A stretch of DNA of 64,000 nucleotides from Bradyrhizobium sp. 138 (GTDB taxonomy: Bacteria; Pseudomonadota; Alphaproteobacteria; Rhizobiales; Xanthobacteraceae): positions 62,001 to 126,000 of the forward strand of contig NZ_JADPKT010000063.1 of assembly GCF_023074075.1 (NCBI RefSeq). The letters run 5' to 3'. The translations under genes and the position numbers were made by a program. Each line of letters begins with the position of its first letter. The stretch's first letter is position 1. Shown here in pieces: positions 50,711 through 58,221 of this stretch. The notes under the pieces were generated by a model. The model worked only from the letters and a program-made list of their open reading frames with translations. It made no database searches and was not told the DNA's origin.

Positions 50711-51618
50711 GATTTGTCCGTTCCGCGCCTGCGCCAGTCTGCTGCGAAATCGACGAAGGCACGCAGCGCGGGCGGCGTTTGCCGCCGGCTCGGGTAGTAC
50801 AGGAACGGGCCGGGAAACGGCTCGCACCAATCCGCCATCAAGCTGACCAGCGCGCCGGAGTTCAGGGCATCGCCGACATAGCCATCGAGCGTCGTCCAGA
50901 TGCCGGCGCCGTCGAGCGCGGCGCGCATCGCAAGGTTCATGTTGGTCGAGATCAGTTTTGCGGGTGGATCGACCTTCACGACCTGGCCGGCTTTCTCGAA
51001 CTCCAGATCGTGCATGACGCCGCTGGAATACCGCGCGCGGATGCAATCGTGCTCGAGCAGATCCTTCGGATGTTTCGGCCTGCCGCGGCGCGCAAGGTAG
51101 GCAGGCGATGCGACGACGACGTAGCTCTGCGGGCCGCTCAGCGGGATCGCCACCATGTCCTGCGCGAGATGCTCGCCGTAGCGCACACCGGCATCGTAAC
51201 CGGCGCTGACGATGTCGACGAAGCCGCTTTCCGAGACGATGTCGAGATCGACCTGCGGATAGGCGTTAAGAAACGGCCCGACCATCGGCGCCAGCACGAG
51301 ATCGACTGCCGGCGGCGGCGCATTGATGCGCAGGCGGCCCGAGGCGACCTCGCGCAGGCCCCGGACCTGATCGAGCGCATCGCCGACATCGCGCAGCGCC
51401 GGCGCCACCCGCGACAGCAGCAGTTCGCCCGCCTCGGTCAGGGCGACGCTGCGGGTGGTGCGGTTCATCAGGCGGACGCCGAGGCGCTCCTCCAGGTCCC
51501 GCAGCCGTTGGCTAAGGCTCGACACGGACACACGAATTTCAATCGCGGCACGCCGGAAATTGCGGTTGCGGGCAATTGCCACGAAGACATCGAGATCGCG
51601 CAAATCGGGCTCGGCCAT
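50707..51618 (-). CDS. LysR-family transcriptional regulator
   Basis: The protein has 303 residues. The N-terminal helix-turn-helix is in LDVFVAIARNRNFRRAAIEIRVSVSSLSQRLRDLEERLGVRLMNRTTRSVALTEAG, which marks the CrgA/aaeR-like branch. The effector domain spans residues 90-290. It is divergent from an aldo/keto reductase gene about 115 bases away, which is its most likely target. Confidence 0.92.
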   Translation of the reverse strand: MAEPDLRDLDVFVAIARNRNFRRAAIEIRVSVSSLSQRLRDLEERLGVRLMNRTTRSVALTEAGELLLSRVAPALRDVGDALDQVRGLREVASGRLRINAPPPAVDLVLAPMVGPFLNAYPQVDLDIVSESGFVDIVSAGYDAGVRYGEHLAQDMVAIPLSGPQSYVVVASPAYLARRGRPKHPKDLLEHDCIRARYSSGVMHDLEFEKAGQVVKVDPPAKLISTNMNLAMRAALDGAGIWTTLDGYVGDALNSGALVSLMADWCEPFPGPFLYYPSRRQTPPALRAFVDFAADWRRRGTDKS

Positions 51619-51733
51619 TGTCCTCTAATGTGAACAAGCTATTCCATATTGTCCAGCTTATCGGCGCAATCAAGCGGGCGCATATCTGGCCTCATCACGC
51701 GGCGCAGTCAGCCGCCTTTCGAGGAGAGCCATC

Positions 51734-52741
51734 ATGGAACAGCGCAAACTTGGTTCAACCGGTCCCACCGTCTCGGCCCTCGGGCTCGGCTGCATGGGCA
51801 TGTCGGATATCTATGGCTCCGCCGATCGCGGCGAGGCCATCGCCACCGTGCAGGCGGCGATCGATGCCGGCATTACCTTGCTCGACACCGGCGACTTCTA
51901 CGCGATGGGTCACAACGAGATGCTGGTTTGCGAGGCGCTGAAGGATATCTCGCGCGACAAGGTGCAGATCAGCGTCAAGTACGGCGCGCTGCGTGGTCCC
52001 GCCGGCGAGTTCGCTGGGATGGACACGAGGCCGGCCGCGACCAAAAACTTCCTCGCCTATTCATTGCAACGCCTTGGCACCGACTATGTCGACATCTATC
52101 GCCCCGCGCGGCTCGACCCCAACGTTCCCATCGAGGAGACCATCGGCGGCCTCGCCGATCTCGTGAAGGCCGGCTACATCAGGCATATCGGCCTGTCCGA
52201 GGTCGGCTCCGACACCATCCGCCGCGCACACGCCGTGCATCCGATCGCCGATCTCCAGATCGAATATTCGCTGATCGAGCGCGGCATCGAACGCGATATC
52301 CTCAAGACCTGCCGCGAGCTCGGCATCGGCATCACGGCTTATGGCGTGCTCGCGCGCGGCTTGATCAGCGGCCATTGGACCAGGGACAGCGGCAAGGCCG
52401 GCAAGGATTACCGGCTGATGACGCCGCGTTTCCAGGGCGCGAACCTCGATGCCAATCTCGCGCTCGTCGAATCGCTGCGCACGATTGCAAACGATGTCGG
52501 CGCGACGCCGGCGCAAGTTGCGATCGCCTGGGTGGCGGCGCAGGGCAAGGAGATCGTGCCGCTGGTCGGCGCGAGAACTCGCAATCGTCTCACCGAATCG
52601 CTCGGCGCGACCAGGTTCACGCTGACACCGGCTCATCTCGCTGCGCTGGCAAAAGCCTTCCCGCCGGATGTCGCTTCCGGCACGCGCTACGCCGCCGAGC
52701 AGATGGCGCATCTCGACAGCGAGAAACCGGCCACGGCGTAA
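51734..52741 (+). CDS. Aldo/keto reductase, with catalytic His replaced
   Basis: The protein has 335 residues of the AKR TIM barrel. EQRKLGSTGPTVSALGLGCMGMS is the start, and Asp51 and Tyr56 (LLDTGDFY) and Lys82 (ISVKYG) of the tetrad are present. The His of the usual YxLHR segment is Ala125 (DIYRPARLDPNVPIEET). KEIVPLVGARTRNRLTESLGA binds the cofactor. The family oxidises or reduces carbonyls with NADP(H). A subfamily with PAR at this place appears familiar to me, so activity may remain altered rather than absent. Confidence 0.88.
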   Translation: MEQRKLGSTGPTVSALGLGCMGMSDIYGSADRGEAIATVQAAIDAGITLLDTGDFYAMGHNEMLVCEALKDISRDKVQISVKYGALRGPAGEFAGMDTRPAATKNFLAYSLQRLGTDYVDIYRPARLDPNVPIEETIGGLADLVKAGYIRHIGLSEVGSDTIRRAHAVHPIADLQIEYSLIERGIERDILKTCRELGIGITAYGVLARGLISGHWTRDSGKAGKDYRLMTPRFQGANLDANLALVESLRTIANDVGATPAQVAIAWVAAQGKEIVPLVGARTRNRLTESLGATRFTLTPAHLAALAKAFPPDVASGTRYAAEQMAHLDSEKPATA

Positions 52742-52750
52742 CCGCGGCAA

Positions 52751-53554
52751 TCAACTGCGGTGGGCGCTGAGGTCGGTGACGACGGGCCCATCGCCGTTGA
52801 GCGGATTGGCGGGATCGCGCGAATAGCGCAGCGTCTCGAAGCGCATTGCGCGCGCATCGATCATCAGGAGGCGGCCGATGAGGCCGTCGCCGAAACCGAC
52901 GATCTCGCGGATGGCCTCCAGCGCCATCATCGAGCCGAGCACACCCGCCAGCGCACCCATGACGCCGGCTTCCGCGCAGGCCGGCACGGTGCCGGGCGGC
53001 GGTGCCTCCGGAAACAGGCAGCGATAGGTCGGGTTGAATTCGCCCTGCTCGTTCGTCTCATGCGCGCGGATGGTGGTGAGCGAGCCGTCGAAGGTGCCGA
53101 GCGCGGCGGTAATCAGCGGCCGCTTCGCGAAGAAGCAGGCGTCCGAGACCAGATAGCGCGTCGAGAAATTGTCGGAGCCGTCGAGCACGAGATCGTAGTC
53201 GCCAATCAGGCTCAGCGCATTGTCGGCATTCAGCCAGGTGGCGTGACCGACGAAACGGACATGCGGATTGAGCGCCGCAATCCGTTCCGCCGCGCTCTCG
53301 ACCTTGTGCCGGCCGATATCGGGCGTCGTATGGATCACCTGGCGTTGCAGGTTGGACAGCGACACCACGTCGTCGTCGACCACGCCGAGCGTCCCGACGC
53401 CGGCAGCAGCCAGATACATCAGAGCGGGCGCGCCGAGCCCGCCGGCGCCGATCACCAGCACGGAAGCCCGCTTCAGCGCGGCCTGGCCGGGACCGCCGAC
53501 ATCGCGCAGCACGATATGGCGGGCGTAGCGTTCGAGTTCGTCCGGACTCAGCAT
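52751..53554 (-). CDS. moeB: ThiF/MoeB/HesA family adenylyltransferase
   Basis: The protein has 267 residues. VLVIGAGGLGAPALMYLAAAGVGTLGVVDDDVVSLSNLQRQVIH is the ATP-binding part, and the reactive Cys is probably that in VPACAEAGVMGALAG. MoeB activates the C-terminal Gly of MoaD in molybdenum cofactor synthesis. The C-terminal zinc pair CPxCG reads NPLNG here, and there is no rhodanese domain. HesA or ThiF roles are possible. It faces the aldo/keto reductase gene convergently. Confidence 0.85.
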   Translation of the reverse strand: MLSPDELERYARHIVLRDVGGPGQAALKRASVLVIGAGGLGAPALMYLAAAGVGTLGVVDDDVVSLSNLQRQVIHTTPDIGRHKVESAAERIAALNPHVRFVGHATWLNADNALSLIGDYDLVLDGSDNFSTRYLVSDACFFAKRPLITAALGTFDGSLTTIRAHETNEQGEFNPTYRCLFPEAPPPGTVPACAEAGVMGALAGVLGSMMALEAIREIVGFGDGLIGRLLMIDARAMRFETLRYSRDPANPLNGDGPVVTDLSAHRS

Positions 53555-53590
53555 CGTCGTACGTCTCTCCTACCAAGCCGTCGCTGTCAC

Positions 53591-53696
53591 TCCTCATGGT
53601 GAGGAGGCGCAAAGCGCCGTCTCGAACCATGCAGGCCCCGATCTCGCCCGGGGCCATCCTTCGAGACGCGACCTTCGGCCGCTCCTCAGGATGAGG
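53591..53696. repeat. Palindromic intergenic repeat, family E (TCCTCATGGTGAGGAG type)
   Basis: TCCTCATGGTGAGGAGGCGC at the left faces GCTCCTCAGGATGAGG at the right, with CGTCTCGAACCATG and CATCCTTCGAGACG between. It lies between two divergent genes. Confidence 0.8.
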
Positions 53697-53801
53697 GCCT
53701 GAGTCCGCGGCCTCTACGGCACCTGAACCACCGCTACATTGTTCGCGACCAACGAGATGTGCTTCAATGGCATTGCGTTCAATGGGCTGGCTGGATTTGT
53801 C

Positions 53802-55160
53802 ATGAGATCGATGCTTGCGGCAACACTGATGTTTGCGTCTGCCACAGGCGCGCAGGCCCAGATGACGACGCCACAAATCCCCGGCTCCGCCCCGAAAACG
53901 GTCCAGACCGTTCCGGTCAAGCCTCCGGCCATGCAGACGCCGTCGGCGACGGCCGACGCCATGGCAAAAGCGGAACGGCTGTCGCTGCAGTCGGACCTCG
54001 CCTGGGTCGGCCAGTATAACGGCGCCATCACCGGCGACGTCAGCGAGCGCATGGTCAACGCCATCAAGGAGTACCAGAAGGCCAAGGGCGGCAAGCCGAC
54101 CGGCGTGCTCAATCCGCAGGAGCGCGCCGCGCTCGCCGAGACGGCGCGAAAGAAGCAGGACAGCGTCGGCTGGAAGATCGTGACGGAGCCGACCAGCGGC
54201 GCCCGGCTCGGCATCCCCTCGAAACTGGTGCCGCAGCAGGCGAGCGACGCCAACGGCTCGAAATGGACCTCGCCGACCGGCACGGTGCAGGTGCTGCTCA
54301 GCCGCCGCAAGGAGGTGAACCCGACCTCCGCAAAGCTCGCCGACCTGGAGAAGGAGCCGTCGGGACGCAAGGTCGACTACACCGTGGTGAAGCCCGACTT
54401 CTTCGTGCTGTCGGGCTTGCAGGGCCTGAAGAAGTTTTACGTGCGCGGCAGCTTCAAAGGCGATGAGGTCCGCACCATGACGATCCTCTACGACCAGGCG
54501 ACCGAGAACACGGTCGAGCCGGTCGTGATCGCGATGTCGAGCGCCTTCAATGCATTTCCGTCGGGCCCGCAACCCGGGCCGCCGCCGCGCAAGACCGTCG
54601 AATACGGGACCGGCCTAGTCGTCAGCGACGATGGCGCAATCGTTGCCGACCGCCTCGTCACCGACGGCTGCCTCGCGATCACGATCGCCGGCCATGGCAG
54701 TGCCGACCGCCTCACTGATGACAAGGAGCGCGGTCTTGCGCTGTTGCACATCTACGGCGCACGCGGCCTGAAGCCGTTCAGCCTTGCTGGCGGCGCGGCA
54801 AAGACGAACGTGGACGTCGTCGGCATCGCCGATCCGCAGAGCCAGGGCGGCGCCGGCAGCGTATCGGTCGTCAAGGCTGCACTGGCGCCGGCCCCGAGCA
54901 GCGAGTCCACGCTGTCCCCGCCGCCGGCGGTCGGGTTTTCCGGTGGTCCGGCGATCGATGACGACGGCAAGTTCGCCGGCATTGCGCTGTTGAAGCCGAC
55001 GATGGTGGCGGGACCTGCGACATCAGTGCCGGCGTCGCAGGCCGTGATGGTGTCCGCGGATGCGGTGCGCGATTTCCTGAAGGCGAACAGTGTCGCGGCG
55101 AACGGCACGTCGACGGACGCAAGGGCCGCCGTCGTCCGCGTGATCTGCGTGCGGAAGTAA
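53802..55160 (+). CDS. Secreted peptidoglycan-binding protein with trypsin-like pseudo-protease domain
   Basis: The protein has 452 residues. A signal peptide (MRSMLAATLMFASATGAQA) is followed by a Pro-rich linker, a PG-binding-like helix bundle (LSLQSDLAWVGQYNGAITGDVSERMVNAIKEYQKAKG) and a trypsin-like domain. In the latter, the nucleophile Ser380 (GFSGGPAID) is present, but the His of the NHVV-type motif is Leu285 (VADRLVTDGC) and the Asp of the DLALL motif is Gly311 (GLALLHI). The domain thus probably binds but does not cut. The ATG giving the best signal peptide was chosen. Confidence 0.8.
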   Translation: MRSMLAATLMFASATGAQAQMTTPQIPGSAPKTVQTVPVKPPAMQTPSATADAMAKAERLSLQSDLAWVGQYNGAITGDVSERMVNAIKEYQKAKGGKPTGVLNPQERAALAETARKKQDSVGWKIVTEPTSGARLGIPSKLVPQQASDANGSKWTSPTGTVQVLLSRRKEVNPTSAKLADLEKEPSGRKVDYTVVKPDFFVLSGLQGLKKFYVRGSFKGDEVRTMTILYDQATENTVEPVVIAMSSAFNAFPSGPQPGPPPRKTVEYGTGLVVSDDGAIVADRLVTDGCLAITIAGHGSADRLTDDKERGLALLHIYGARGLKPFSLAGGAAKTNVDVVGIADPQSQGGAGSVSVVKAALAPAPSSESTLSPPPAVGFSGGPAIDDDGKFAGIALLKPTMVAGPATSVPASQAVMVSADAVRDFLKANSVAANGTSTDARAAVVRVICVRK

Positions 55161-55184
55161 TCTGCGCGACAATCACTCTCTCCA

Positions 55185-55239
55185 GTGTCCCGGACGCGGT
55201 GCGGCACGAAGTGCCGCTCCGCTGCGTCCGAGGCACGAG
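55185..55239. repeat. Palindromic intergenic repeat, family F (GTGTCCCGGACGC type)
   Basis: CCGGACGC...GCGGCAC on the left faces GTGCCGC...GCGTCCG on the right, flanked by GTGTC and GGCACGAG. An imperfect inverted repeat (GTACCACTAC facing GTAATGGTAC, 55268-55294) follows. The 305-base gap before the ParA-like gene has no other feature that I can support. Confidence 0.6.
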
Positions 55240-55465
55240 ATCAACCAAGCCGCGAGCATCATCACACGTACCACTACGGGTCCAGTAATGGTACGGATTC
55301 GCTGGCATTCCCTATTCCGCCATCATCGTTGCTGCTGATTCGGACTCCGCGATCCCCATTGGATCGGGCCGGCACGTCCTGAGCGAGAAGAGCTCAGCAT
55401 CGAAATCGATGCACGTTCGCGTGGCGTATTCCTGACCCCAAGCACTCCAAAGGATTGATCTTCAA

Positions 55466-56209
55466 ATGCACACGATCGTACTGGCCACCCAAAAGGGTGG
55501 CAGCGGGAAGAGCACGCTCGCCATCGGCCTCGCGCTCGCGGCCAAGCAGGCCGGCTTCACCGTCCGCCTGATCGAGACCGACCCGCAGGGCACCCTGTCC
55601 AACTGGCAGCGCCGCCGCACCGCCGACGACCTTGTCGTCGAGCCGATCTACCATGCCGCCGACATCGCACCGCGCCTGAAGATGCTGGCCGACAGCGGCC
55701 TTCAGCTCGCGATCGTCGACACTGCCGCCGGCCTTAGCGCCGCGACCACCGCGGCGATCCGCCATTCCGATCTCTGCCTGATCCCGGCCCGCCCGAGCGT
55801 CGCCGACATCGAGGCGACCGCCTCCACGCTCAGCGTCGCGCGGGCCTGGAAGCGGCCCTACAGCTTCGTGCTCAACCAGACGCCGATCCGCGGCCAGCGC
55901 ATCGACAACGCCGCCAACACCCTCGCCGAGGAAGCCGCGCTCGATCTTGCGGAGGTGCTGGCGCGTCCGCTGATCGTGATGCGCAACGATCACCAGGATT
56001 CGCTCGCGAGCGGCCTTGGCGTGAGCGAATTCGCGCCGAACGGCAAGTCGGCGGACGAGATCCGCGGCCTCTGGCGCTGGATTGAAGCCCGGCTCGAGCT
56101 CACTGCGACGACCGGTGTCCTGATCGACCAAGTGATGTCGGCTACGGACGGCATGCTGCATGCCACCGCCGAGCTTTCGGCCGACGAGACCACGACCCTG
56201 GCGTCCTGA
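55466..56209 (+). CDS. Orphan ParA-like ATPase
   Basis: The protein has 247 residues. The deviant Walker A is QKGGSGKSTLAIGLALAAK, and Walker B lies at LAIVDTAAG. ETDPQGTLSNWQRRR is the ParA/MinD family segment, here with Glu-Thr before Asp. No ParB-like gene lies next to it, so it is not the chromosomal parAB pair. Such orphans place protein complexes, replicons or storage granules in the cell; the partner is unknown. It is followed by a strong terminator. Confidence 0.85.
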   Translation: MHTIVLATQKGGSGKSTLAIGLALAAKQAGFTVRLIETDPQGTLSNWQRRRTADDLVVEPIYHAADIAPRLKMLADSGLQLAIVDTAAGLSAATTAAIRHSDLCLIPARPSVADIEATASTLSVARAWKRPYSFVLNQTPIRGQRIDNAANTLAEEAALDLAEVLARPLIVMRNDHQDSLASGLGVSEFAPNGKSADEIRGLWRWIEARLELTATTGVLIDQVMSATDGMLHATAELSADETTTLAS

Positions 56210-56266
56210 GCGGGGCGATCGCTCGGACGGCAGTTGGCCCTCCACCATCCGGAAGGGTCCAGCGAC

Positions 56267-56312
56267 GAAGCAATCCGGCCACCAGCCCGGCCGGATTGCT
56301 TCGCATTTTTTT
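56267..56312 (+). terminator. Intrinsic terminator built from repeat family A
   Basis: GAAGCAATCCGGCC and GGCCGGATTGCTTC are perfect 14-base arms around ACCAGCCC, followed by a run of seven or eight T. The arm sequence GAAGCAATCC is the inner core of repeat family A, whose full copy follows 20 bases later. Confidence 0.85.
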
Positions 56313-56329
56313 GGAGACGCTCTATCCAC

Positions 56330-56416
56330 CGTCATTGCGAGCGCAGCGAAGCAATCCAGACTGTCACCGCGGAGGGATTCTGGATTGCTTCGTCGCAAGA
56401 GCTCCTCGCAATGACG
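56330..56416. repeat. Family A repeat, copy 4
   Basis: CGTCATTGCGAGCGCAGCGA at the left and CTCGCAATGACG at the right, with GAAGCAATCCAG facing CTGGATTGCTTC between. It lies between the ParA-like gene and the mutM stop. Confidence 0.9.
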
Positions 56417-56472
56417 GCGTAGTGGGATTGTCGTCTTGCACGAACTCGCAGCCTTCCGGCTGAGATCCCCAG

Positions 56473-57378
56473 TCACTTCTGACATTTCGAGCACCAGAAG
56501 GTCGAGCGACCATTCTGCGTAAACCGCTTGATCGTGCCGCCGCAGCGCGGCGTCGTGCATTTCTCGCCCTCGCGGTCATAAACCCTAAACGAGTGCTGGA
56601 AATAGCCGAGCTCGCCAGAGGTCTGGCGATGGTCGCGCAGTGACGAACCGCCGGCCTTGATGGCGTCGTTCAGCACGGTGTGGATCGCGCTGACCAACCG
56701 CTTGGCGTGATCAGTCGGCTCGCCTCCGGCAACGCCCTTGCGTTGTCCGGCCTTGGTCGCGAGCGTCGCGGCGATCCGGCTCGGCGACAGATGCGAGCGG
56801 TGCAGCGCTTCGCAGACATAGATGTTGCCGAGGCCGGCGACCACGCGCTGGTCGAGCAGCGCCGCCTTCAGGCTCGTGGTCTTACCCGCGCAGGAGCGCG
56901 CCAGCATCGCGGCATCGAACTCGTTGCCGAGCGGCTCGGGGCCGAGCCCGCGCAGCAGCGGTTCTTCATCAAGCGCGTTGCGCGCAATCACTTTCATGTA
57001 ACCGAAACGGCGCGGATCGTTAAAGACGATGTCGGCGCCGGAGGACATCCGAAACAGCACGTGGTCGTGCGCAGAATCCTTGGCCTTCGGATAATGAAAC
57101 TCGCCAGGCTGCGCGTCGTTGTCCGGCTTGATGACGCGGAACGAGCCCGACATGCCCAGATGCATCAAGAGCACATCGCCGGAGGCGAGATCGGCCATGA
57201 GATATTTTGCACGGCGGCCGAGACCGGTGACGACCTGGCCCTTGAGCCGCGCCACGAAATCCGGCTGGAACGGAAAGCGCAAATCCGGCCGGCGGGCCTC
57301 CGCGACCAGGATTTTCGCGCCCTCCATGACGGGCTGAAGGCCGCGGCGGACGGTCTCGACTTCGGGCAATTCGGGCAT
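56473..57378 (-). CDS. mutM: Formamidopyrimidine-DNA glycosylase
   Basis: MutM removes 8-oxoguanine and nicks the site. The protein has 301 residues. The catalytic Pro2-Glu3 is in MPELPEVETVRRGL, and the zinc finger is CTTPRCGGTIKRFTQNGRSTFWCSKCQK at the end. GLGNIYVCEALHRSHLSP is the H2TH signature. An insert (ATKAGQRKGVAGGEPTDHAKR) near residue 215 makes it about 30 residues longer than the E. coli form. It is divergent from ubiE. Confidence 0.96.
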   Translation of the reverse strand: MPELPEVETVRRGLQPVMEGAKILVAEARRPDLRFPFQPDFVARLKGQVVTGLGRRAKYLMADLASGDVLLMHLGMSGSFRVIKPDNDAQPGEFHYPKAKDSAHDHVLFRMSSGADIVFNDPRRFGYMKVIARNALDEEPLLRGLGPEPLGNEFDAAMLARSCAGKTTSLKAALLDQRVVAGLGNIYVCEALHRSHLSPSRIAATLATKAGQRKGVAGGEPTDHAKRLVSAIHTVLNDAIKAGGSSLRDHRQTSGELGYFQHSFRVYDREGEKCTTPRCGGTIKRFTQNGRSTFWCSKCQK

Positions 57379-57459
57379 GGTCAGGCATTCACCTTATGAG
57401 GGCGGTGTGATAGCGCCATTGCGGCGGGCGCGCTATGGTCCGCCCAGTGGAGTAGAGTA

Positions 57460-58221
57460 ATGGATCGGCCGGGCGAAACCACGCATTTTGGCTTCAGGGA
57501 CGTCCCCCTCGGGGACAAGCAGACGCTGGTGAACGACGTGTTTCACAGCGTGGCGTCGCGCTATGATCTGATGAACGATTTGATGTCCGGCGGCCTGCAC
57601 CGGGTCTGGAAGGACATCATGATCACGGCGCTGGATCCGCCCAGAAGCAACCGGCCGTTCGCCCTGCTCGACGTTGCCGGCGGCACCGGCGACATCTCGT
57701 TCCGCGCCGCCAAGGCGGCCGGCACTGGCTTCCATGCCACCGTCTGCGACATCAACACCGACATGCTCGCCGTCGGCCGCGAGCGGGCCATCAAGCGGCA
57801 TCACGAAACCCGGGTCGATTTCGTCGAAGGCAATGCCGAGGCGCTCGCCTTCGCCGATCGCAGCTTCGACGCCTATACGATCGCTTTCGGCATTCGCAAC
57901 GTGCCCCGGATCGATCTGGCGCTACGCGAAGCCTATCGCGTGCTGAAGCCCGGCAGCCGCTTCCTCTGCCTGGAATTCTCCAGCGTCGAGATGCCGGGCC
58001 TCGATCGCCTCTATGACCTGTTCTCGTTCAAGGTGATCCCGCCGCTCGGCCGCATGATTACGGGCGATGCCGAGTCCTATCAATATCTCGTCGAATCGAT
58101 CCGCAAGTTTCCAAAGCCTGCCGCCTTCGCCGACATGATCCGCGACGCCGGCTTTGCCCGCGTCAGCTGGCAGACATTGTCCGGCGGCATCGTCGCACTG
58201 CATTCGGGCTGGCGTTTGTGA
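57460..58221 (+). CDS. ubiE: Ubiquinone/menaquinone C-methyltransferase UbiE
   Basis: UbiE methylates the ring of ubiquinone precursors using SAM. The protein has 253 residues. YDLMNDLMSGGLHRVWKD and LLDVAGGTGDISFRA are the signatures, and FGIRNVPRIDLALREAYRVLKPG is the second UbiE motif. The stop overlaps the GTG of ubiB. Confidence 0.96.
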   Translation: MDRPGETTHFGFRDVPLGDKQTLVNDVFHSVASRYDLMNDLMSGGLHRVWKDIMITALDPPRSNRPFALLDVAGGTGDISFRAAKAAGTGFHATVCDINTDMLAVGRERAIKRHHETRVDFVEGNAEALAFADRSFDAYTIAFGIRNVPRIDLALREAYRVLKPGSRFLCLEFSSVEMPGLDRLYDLFSFKVIPPLGRMITGDAESYQYLVESIRKFPKPAAFADMIRDAGFARVSWQTLSGGIVALHSGWRL

